Shown piece after piece: positions 57,310 through 64,000 of a stretch of DNA of 64,000 bases. Made by a program: the position numbers and the translations under genes. The number at the start of each line of letters is the position of its first letter. Position 1 is the stretch's first letter. This stretch comes from Ascarosepion bandense (Eukaryota; Mollusca; Cephalopoda; Sepiida; Sepiidae). Below the pieces are notes generated by a model, which worked only from the letters and a program-made list of their open reading frames with translations, made no database searches and was not told where the DNA came from. Where the stretch lies: contig JBBBDQ010001688.1 of NCBI GenBank assembly GCA_037127315.1, forward strand, positions 2,822,501 through 2,886,500, given 5' to 3'.

Positions 57310-57613
57310 CAGTCAGTTAAATGCCATACGTGATACACGCTTGGGCGATCATGTCTCGAAAGAGACATGACTGACTGGGCAGAATTATCCCGCAGTAGGT
57401 TGCCATTGCTTTCTGCGATAAACTGGTTGCCGACCAAGGCTATAGAACCCAATCTGTCCTAACCCATAACTGGAAGGAAGAGACGGATTACCTTTCCCAA
57501 GGGTATTTGCGCGTAAGTGAATGCAATGATGAATTCAGTTCAGCTGGAATTCGAACTCGACTCCCCGATTTCTCGTTCCGAGCCGATATCCAATGCACCA
57601 CAACGCACATCTA
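57310..57613 (-). mobile_element. Full-length tRNA-derived SINE with 10-bp TSD
   Basis: The best copy of the family: in its own orientation GTGCGTTGTGGTGCATTGG, GATATCGGCTCGGAACGAG, GAGTTCGAATTCCAGCTGAA, CCCTTGGGAAAGGTAATC, hairpin CATGTCTCTTTCGAGACATG and end GGCATTTAACTGACTG. The heads contain pol III A- and B-box-like sequences. Confidence 0.9.
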
Positions 57614-57623
57614 AATTTCCGAT
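57614..57623. repeat. Right target-site duplication of SINE
   Basis: AATTTCCGAT, exact copy of 57300-57309. Confidence 0.8.
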
Positions 57624-57624
57624 A

Positions 57625-58350
57625 GGCAATCAATATAATCATCAATTAACTTAAAAAATCTAACCGCAAGATTTGAAAAATAGGAGACTTTAATAACAAA
57701 AACAAGTAAAATTCTTTTAAGATTTTATTAGTAATCAAAAAAAAAAAAAAGTTTTCTTCAGACTTTTTTTTGACTATGCCTTTAATTTTTATTATTTATT
57801 CAAACAATTAAAAGCTTAAATAATAATGCTATTTTTAAAAATTTTACTCTTCGGAGTAGATTTTCGGATACAGAGGCGAAATTTTAAAAATTGAATGATT
57901 TTATATTCCCCAATGAGTCCTGCGTTAACTAATAAAAATTTTAGACGGCAACAAATTTAAAATTTATTAAAATTTTATGGATTTTTACGTGCATGTGTGT
58001 AACAGATAAAAAAAAATTACTAAGATTTTAAAAAAAATAATCATTTAAAAAATAAATTAATTCATTTGTGAATGAGTACTGAATGAAATTTGATTTTTGC
58101 GAGAATTTCCAAATTCAATGTGTTTGTTACCGGGAAAAAGTGTGTAAATATTTACATTTTCCATTGTAAAACAGTCGTAAATGTTTTGGTTACCCGCTAA
58201 CTCAAATGGAAACACGATTTTCTGCCAAAATTTCGAACATGTTAGAAGGGATTCAAAAATTAAAAAAAAAATTAACAATTACTTTGATCTTTCCTCTTAA
58301 TAATATAAACATTTTGATGGAAAAAAAAAAGTTTGTTTTTAAGTTTGGGA
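57625..58350 (+). repeat. Dispersed AT-rich repeat, family R1 copy 3
   Basis: AAAAGCTTAAATAATAATG, CGGAGTAGATTTTCGG, CAATGAGTCCTGCGTTAAC, CCAAAATTTCGAACATGTTA match 36.26-37.3 and 10.96-11.78 kb in order. Confidence 0.65.
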
Positions 58351-59157
58351 CCCTTTTTATTCATTAGTAGAGGCTGTTTTTTAATGATTTCACTCAGTAA
58401 AGGTACCTCGAGTTCACAATTCTTGTTTGCAAGTCACAGGACATTGAATAAATAAGCACAAATAAAAAAGAGTCTTAACAATAACAAATATTTTTTTATA
58501 CAAATATACATGAACCATTGGGCAAATTAATATTTTTAGGAAGAATTTTTTTGCTGTTTTATTGCAATAGCAAAATTGGTTCATTAAAAAACAAGTTTGA
58601 CTGTGTGAAGATGTTGAATAATGAATGTAAATTACAAAGTTCTGAATCAAGTATTTTTTTAGTCATCAAATGAATGCTCGTTGTTGGTATAATATTTAGT
58701 TCAATATTTTTGTCTTTAAACAAATCTTGTAAACGAAGGGTTCAAATATTTAAAAGTTATCTACTCTTATTTGGTTCCCTTAGCTATCTACCGCTTAACA
58801 TCATGCTGTTTTTTTCGGCAATTGAGTGGAGGTACCTACATCAATGTGACGAGCAGTATTTTTGAAGTTTTTAATTGTTCAGGAAAGGTTCATGAAGCCT
58901 GCGTCTTTCAAATTCAAGTTCCTCACTAAAGATTTAATTTGTAGTAGAATACGGCCTTATAATCAACACATTTTAATTTTAATAGCTCAGTTGATTAACA
59001 ATGAACACACGGACAAATAATGAAGGAAAAGAATTGTTTTTTGGTAACAACAAAACAAATAATATTTATATATTCAAACGCACGAAATATGAAGTTGAAA
59101 TTATGTGTTGAGAGAATGAGTAGAGAAAGTAATTGTGACTTAAATTGTTCATGAATT
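58351..59157. other. AT-rich spacer, no gene seen
   Basis: Short frames at 58414-58650 (-), 58674-58865 (+) and 58995-59186 (-) have low-complexity composition; none is convincing. Confidence 0.5.
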
Positions 59158-59553
59158 TGGCGGACCTGTACGACTGGCACCCCCACCCAGTAATTTTTTT
59201 GCTTTTCTTTTTTTACTACATTTTTATCGATTTAGACCCTAAACTTTTAGATTAGCAAAAAAATTTAGAAAAATTCAATATTTAAAGATTTTTAAGAGGT
59301 GGGAGGTCTGCTTCTCATACAACGTTTTGAAATCGATCTCCTGTATTGGAAACACTCGCTTTGGGGTTGAGTTAAAAGACAATGACGAGTTTTTTCAAAA
59401 CAGTCTTTTTCATTAATTTTCTATAAGTTTTGAAAAAATTTTTTTCAAAACTTATAGAAAATTAATGAAAAAGACTGTTTTGAAAAAAATTTTTTTTTTT
59501 TCAAAAATACTTACGGCGTAACGGGGATGGGGTTGCCGGTCGTACAGGTCTGC
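59158..59553. mobile_element. Foldback/MITE-like element with ~33-bp TIRs
   Basis: Left TGGCGGACCTGTACGACTGG (59158) is matched in reverse complement at the right end, 59522-59553 (TGGCAGACCTGTACGACCGG). It contains the perfect palindrome at 59390-59488. No transposase. Confidence 0.75.
59390..59488. repeat. Perfect 99-bp palindrome, 49-bp arms, one-base spacer
   Basis: 59390-59438 (containing CAAAACAGTCTTTTTCATTA) is the exact reverse complement of 59440-59488. AT-rich; would form a hairpin or cruciform. Confidence 0.9.
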
Positions 59554-60025
59554 CATAAATTTTAATGTAAGAATAAATTTTGTCTCTTTTTTGTTTTATA
59601 AAAAAGCAAGAACACAAAACAGCTTGTCGAAAAAGAGTCTTAAAAAGAGTTGCTCGAAAGTGAGTTCAAACAAAAGGTATATGTAGGAAATGTTGAATGT
59701 CTGTTCTTTTGAGTAAAAATTAATTGTGTGAGTGAATATATTGATTGTACGAGTGTGTGAGGAACGAGAAGACTTACCTCCAGAAAAACGAATTTGCTTG
59801 GCGTTTCAGGTTTTGTTGCAAGATCGTGACCACCATTAAAAATGACATGGATTATTCCGACTGCCGTAGTCTCTCGTGCAGATGTACAATGAAAAAAATA
59901 AGAATTCGAACCAAGTTGAATTTATGAAGTCCCACGCGAGCGAGAATTGAGTCTCGTATGCAAATATTAGTCCCAACCCCCGACGCAGGCATAAAATGTG
60001 AGTCTGAGAGAGACGGGAGCAAGCG
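59554..60025. other. Spacer upstream of the microsatellite
   Basis: No gene recognised. GC content rises towards 60 kb, probably marking the start of the Tx1-like LINE leader. Confidence 0.4.
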
Positions 60026-60119
60026 AAACAACACAACACAACACAACACAACACAACACAACACAACACAACACAACACAACACAACACAACACAACACA
60101 ACACAACACAACACAACAC
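60026..60119 (+). repeat. (ACAAC)n pentanucleotide microsatellite, about 18 units
   Basis: Almost perfect run in the leader of the LINE. It is open in several frames and gives spurious Asn/Thr/Gln-repeat and Leu/Cys-repeat ORFs. Confidence 0.95.
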
Positions 60120-60300
60120 CTTGAGTCAGGCTGCGAACTTCGGTGGAAGTAAGACTGTTTCTTCGGCGTTCATTATTGCTAAGTGCGTGATTTTCTCGAG
60201 TGTCATTTTTCTAAATTTGTTGCGTTGTTTCCGTGATCGTTCTTTGTGCTTTTGTTTGGACTTTGTGTTGTTTTTCATTGGTGGGGAGACGAAAGCCAGT

Positions 60301-61174
60301 ATGGCTCTGTCTCCCCAGCCTTCCACTTCATCAGCGGCACCGATGGTGACTCCTTTACCGTCGGTGTGGAACAATGCTCCAACCAAGAGGGATTCAACGC
60401 ACTACCTACAGATGCAAGACAAATACAAACCATTTATCAGTGGCAATGAACTAATAAATCGTTATCCCCGAAATGGGGAAAAGTGATAGCGACCACGGCA
60501 ATCTCTCTGCTGACTCCAGACCCGAAAACCCGGAAGTTTGTGGGAGTCAGAAGGGAGAGTATGGAAGATACCCTAAAGAGCCTGAATGTTCCGGCGAGGA
60601 GGTCCCGAGCCATGTGGCACATCCTCCTTGGCTCGGAGGTAGAGTCCAAGAAGTTGGCCGTAACTTGTATGCAGGCGAAAGGAATTCGCCTACAGACCGA
60701 ATATATGGGGATCAGACGGACCCGAATTGTGATTCACGACGTGCCCATAGAGATCGATTGTGATCATGTGGGGGCATTTTTGGCGCGGTTGAGGCGGTCA
60801 ACAGAGTGGTTAGCAAGGCAGGCGTTTTGATGGAGGATGTCAGTGCGTACATCATCGTCGACAGACCTAACTTCTTGAGAGTGCCTAACATCCTCCTCTG
60901 TAGAGGCAGAAAGTTGTTTGTTGCTATGGAGGGACGCAAACCGCATTGTTGGATCTGCAGAGCGGCTGGCCACTTGGCTAAAATGTGCCCCTCCAGGAAA
61001 CAAGGACAGCAGTTAGCGACAGTAACACAGGAGACCTCAGAAATCTCGAAAACACCGGCAACATCAGTGACACCGGCATCATCAACGGTGCAACTGGAAA
61101 AAGTAAGTACCCCATCATTGACGGCACTGGACGGAGGTGGTCAAGAAGGGGGGAAATTGGACTTCTCCTCCTAA
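60301..61174 (+). pseudogene. Tx1/L1-like LINE ORF1 with CCHC knuckle, frameshifted
   Basis: The start ATG at 60301 (MALSPQPSTSSAAPMVTPLP) leads to a stop at 60484. After a shift, 60483-60830 reads PARRSRAMWHILLGSEVESK and GIRRTRIVIHDVPIEIDCDH. After another, 60806-61174 reads IIVDRPNFLRVPNILLCRGR and GRKPHCWICRAAGHLAKMCP, with the knuckle C-x2-C-x4-H-x4-C near residues 52-65 of that frame. This order (single-strand-binding-like region, then one CCHC knuckle) suits the ORF1 nucleic-acid-binding protein of Tx1-type LINEs. Two frameshifts disable it. Confidence 0.75.
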
Positions 61175-61179
61175 AAAGT

Positions 61180-62069
61180 TTCTTCTCCCTCCAAAAAGGA
61201 GAAAAAGCAGCAGCAACAACAACAGCAACCAAGTCCAGTGTCTGAAATGGAGGTGGAGGAAATGCCTCCTCCTCTGTCGTCTTCCCTAAAAAGAGGCCGT
61301 GAAGAGGAGGATGATGACTCTAAATAGGGCTAATTGGACGGTGGCGATCACGGCAGGACCGAACAGGTTATTACCAAAACCCAATCCGCTCCTGTTTCAC
61401 CTGTGAGAACTGAGACTTTGGAGTTAGTCTGCCTTCTCTGTTAGACATATTTCGTCTCCTCTCCCCACACACTTCTCCCAACCAGAAACACCCCCTGAAT
61501 CACCCTCTTCCCAGACAATTCCCCTCCCAACAACAAACTCCCATCTCTAATACTAAGGGAAAAGAAAAGAAAAAAAAAGAGGGTTAATCCCTACAATAAT
61601 AGTGAGGTCTGCAAGATCGACAGACCGGCCTTAGAGAGGGATCTTTTCTCGCAGAGGTAGGTCCTCTTACGGCCATTGTTTAAATTAACCTCACTTGGCG
61701 AAAAGTCGACTGAAGGCCCGGCAAACTTCCCAGGCGCCCCCGGAGTTCTCTCTCTGATAAGGAACACCGGGGGCCACCTAAAAGTCTGGGACATGATAGA
61801 GGGGGCAATGCCTGCATTTCCCAATATTAGGATGGCCCAGATTGAAACTGAACATTTAAAAAAATGTCTATTTATTGTGCTGGGAGGGTCCCCGTGATTC
61901 TCCATACCTCACTATATAAAAAAGCTAACTTTCCCAACGGATATTGGCAGAATTGTTCTGGATGGACGCATTATGTCCGATATTGTAACAAGTAGCCTGG
62001 GTCAATTTGTTGGGGTCCCGACTTCTGCAGATTTCCGACTAGTCTGTGTTTAAGGTTTTACTTTAAAAA
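61180..62069 (+). other. Intervening LINE region with low-complexity coding remains
   Basis: Residual ORF1 tail (KKQQQQQQQPSPVSEMEVEE-like in one frame, about 61203-61260) and an ORF at 61676-61897 with no recognised domain; the ORF1-ORF2 junction of the element. Confidence 0.4.
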
Positions 62070-63257
62070 ATGTCTATCAAGCTAGCCAGCTTGAATGTGA
62101 GAGGCTTGAAGGATCGGGGTAAGGATGTCTGCCTGTTCCGTAATCTCTTGTCCTTCGGTGTGGATGTGGCTGCGATCCAGGAGACTCACTTTGTTTGCGA
62201 GGTTGATGCCAGTGTGCTGTCTAGCGACTTTGTTGTCTATTCAGCATACGGGGACTAGTTGGCCAAAGGTATTTTCTTACTGGTTAAACGTACCCTGGAT
62301 GCGACAGTGGACCTTGTTCATGTTGACGTGGAGGGGAGCCGGTTGATCGTGGCCGATATTGCCGTGAAAAGTAGGTCGTTTTGGGTCGTTGCGGCTTATG
62401 TGCCGAATGACCGGGACGAGCGTGTCTCGTTTTTCTGCCAGTTGAGGTATTTCCTAGTAGATTCTTCTAGATAGGGGGCGGGGAGCTAGCGGGAGGTCGA
62501 GTGATCGTAGCCTAGTTGATCTGATCGACGAATTTGGTCTCGTCGATAGATACCGGGTCGATCACCCTGGGGGGAAGATGTGGACGTGGGGCCCATAGTT
62601 GGCCGTCTAACCAGATAGTTAGCTATCTGGATAGAAGGTTAGTGAGAAGGGTCGATCTAGATTTGTTAGATAGTCCCATGTTCCACTGGGTAGGCTACAC
62701 GGACCACAAACTTGTTTGTGCCCGGGTGGCGTTAGACGGTAGGCCTAGGTTTGCTGGACACTGGAAGTTCAACGTATCTTTACTGGACAAGCAGGACTTC
62801 AGGCAACAGTTAATTAGATTAGTGCAGCGAGAATTAGTGGGGGTGGGCGGTTATCTGGAATAGGTGGTGGGAGAGGCTTTAGGATAATATTAGGTCTTTC
62901 ACCGCTGATTATAGCCGTCGACTCGCCTAGCTAAGGCTAATAAGGTAAAGATAAATTTTTCCGGACAGAGGCTAGGGGAATCTCCTAGAGATAGCGTTAG
63001 CTAGGCTGGCCTTGGACCAGTTGGCTAGCAAGCAGTACCAGGGTCAGGTAATTAGACATAGGTTAAGTAAGATGTCTAACGAAGCTGTGAACATCGGCGT
63101 CGATTTGCACAAGGAAAAAAATTCGTCGTGGTGGCGATTGATATATTCGAGAGGTCAAGACCCCGGAGAGGCGTACTCTTCGGTCGACCGACGAAATATG
63201 TGGGGCGTTTCGGCGGCATTTCGAGGGCCGTTTTACCAAGAAGCCTGGTCTCCATGA
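62070..63257 (+). pseudogene. Tx1/L1-like LINE endonuclease and linker, broken
   Basis: 62070 starts MSIKLASLNVRGLKDRGK (Asn of the NxRG motif) and VDVAAIQETHF (catalytic Glu), with a stop at 62257. Frame 62259-62474 gives FWVVAAYVPNDRDERVSFF. 62534-62863 gives VSYLDRRLVRRVDLDLLDSP and WVGYTDHKLVCARV, the last containing the DH catalytic pair. 63012-63257 continues into the linker (RLSKMSNEAVNIGVDL). Stops and frameshifts at several points. Confidence 0.75.
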
Positions 63258-63299
63258 AGAGGAGTTTCGTAGCTATTTAGCTGACTTTCCTTGGCTTGA

Positions 63300-63700
63300 G
63301 CTAACTGAAGCAGCTCGCTGCGAGTGAGAGATCACGGAGGGCGAAGTTCACTTGGCATTGAAGAGGGTCAGCATGGGCAAGTCTCCAGGACTTGGTCTAC
63401 CTGATAAATTGTATTTGAGGTTGTCGCATTTTGTACCGATTTTGATGGTGGTCTACAACAACTGATTTCGCAAGGGTTTCGTGCCCGACCAGATTTCCAG
63501 GGTGTGATCATGCTGTTTAAAAAAAAGTCAAGGGTGTTTAGAGGATTACATTCTCATAACTCTACTAAACAAAGTTAAAGATTTTAGCCAAGATCCTGAT
63601 GGAGCGCTTGCAGACAGTTGCCGAGATTCTGCTGGGACCTGAGTAGACTTGTTCTGTGAGGGGGCAGAACAATTCAGAGCAACCTGCACTTGATTACAGC
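63300..63700 (+). pseudogene. Tx1/L1-like LINE RT N-terminus, truncated
   Basis: LALKRVSMGKSPGLGLPDKL (about 63350-63410), FVPILMVVYNN, KGFVPDQIS and YILITLLNKVKDF (about 63545-63585) are the fingers region of an RT. The protein reading ends at about 63700, where unrelated pyrimidine-rich sequence begins. Confidence 0.7.
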
Positions 63701-64000
63701 AGCCACTCTGATTCCCAAATTCTCTACCTTCTTACAAAAATCAAACCTCCTGCTCCTTCTCCCACTCCCGCCCGCCCCAAGAAAAAAGGTTGTCCCTTCC
63801 CCAGGGGAGAGCACTAGTGCGCGTACAGAAGGGAGAACTTGCCAAAGTCGCAAAGTGGGGACCAGCCTGAGCTTTTGCTTCCCTCCCCAAGCTGGTTTTG
63901 TGCTGCGGCACTATGATTCATTGTTAGCTTTCTAATTTTAGTTAGTGAGTACCACCCTCTACACATTCCCTTTTCGGCCTTGTGCCATAACTAAATGTAA
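63701..64000 (+). other. GC-richer flank, no assignment
   Basis: Pyrimidine-rich sequence followed by mixed sequence with an 81-codon frame (63690-63935) of low-complexity start. No domain seen; runs off the window. Confidence 0.35.

Larger units (their letters stand above)
60120..63700 (+). mobile_element. Decayed Tx1/L1-like LINE, ORF1 to RT
   Basis: Leader, ORF1 with CCHC knuckle, ORF2 endonuclease and the start of RT follow in order on the plus strand, then the element is cut at about 63700. Relatives are at 1-230 and 20.75-21.63 kb. It is more GC-rich than its surroundings and broken by many stops. Confidence 0.8.

Noticed and set aside
59836..60486. Long Leu/Cys- and Asn/Thr/Gln-repeat ORFs across the (ACAAC)n tract
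   Set aside because: Product of a five-base microsatellite being open in every frame; no flanking domain on the minus strand.
1..64000. A virus, prophage, bacterial defence system or biosynthetic cluster
   Set aside because: No operon-like runs of intact genes, ribosome-binding sites or relevant domains; the only virus-like genes are decayed LTR-retrotransposon Gag/Pol.

Overview
The window is animal nuclear DNA. It is AT-rich, with long A/T and TA tracts, LINEs ending in A-runs or trinucleotide tails, tRNA- and 5S-rRNA-derived SINEs, DNA-transposon remnants, MITEs and splice-type signals. There is no operon structure and no virus, CRISPR array or plasmid. I cannot name the species. The LINE/SINE mix suits a large, repeat-dense invertebrate genome such as a mollusc or crustacean (inference only).

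Layout. 0-1.8 kb: a Tx1/L1-like RT scrap, then a 5'-truncated LINE with a perfect 24-bp target-site duplication. 2-9.1 kb, minus strand: a jockey-type fragment, then a nearly full-length I-group LINE (ORF1 zinc knuckles, endonuclease, RT, RNase H), all broken. 9.1-15.8 kb: GC-richer repeats, a dispersed AT-rich family, and a decayed tandem array of C2HC zinc-finger units cut by SINEs and a foldback MITE. 15.8-20.75 kb: two Ty3/Gypsy pseudo-elements joined at gag, the second reaching its 3' LTR. 20.75-24.3 kb: Tx1-like LINE fragment, a 5S-tRNA composite SINE, a ~600-bp imperfect palindrome with a similar short reading frame on each arm, and a second jockey fragment. 25.8-28.4 kb: a ~140-bp tandem repeat, an LTR with a tRNA-Trp-type primer-binding site, and an opposite-strand Gypsy integrase. 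30.2-38.6 kb: an internally deleted Tc1/mariner element holding a SINE, then a young jockey-type LINE (33.1-36.25 kb) with an 859-codon open frame, inserted in an AT-rich repeat. 40.7-44.7 kb: more LINE 3' ends, 5S-type SINEs (one with a perfect 11-bp TSD) and a second deleted mariner. 45.2-46.9 kb: the only convincing host gene, a protein with five C2HC fingers, the last four tandemly duplicated. 48.4-59.6 kb: MITEs, SINEs, a hAT-like transposase pseudogene, a GC-rich island and a foldback element with a perfect 99-bp core palindrome. 60-64 kb: a pentanucleotide microsatellite followed by a decayed Tx1/L1-like LINE with CCHC ORF1.

The genes do not form a pathway. The window records nested insertions by at least five LINE lineages, two Gypsy lineages, Tc1/mariner, hAT-like and foldback DNA elements, and SINEs from two RNA heads. 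The host signals most worth pursuing are the intact C2HC gene with its in-window relic array, and the head-to-head palindrome.
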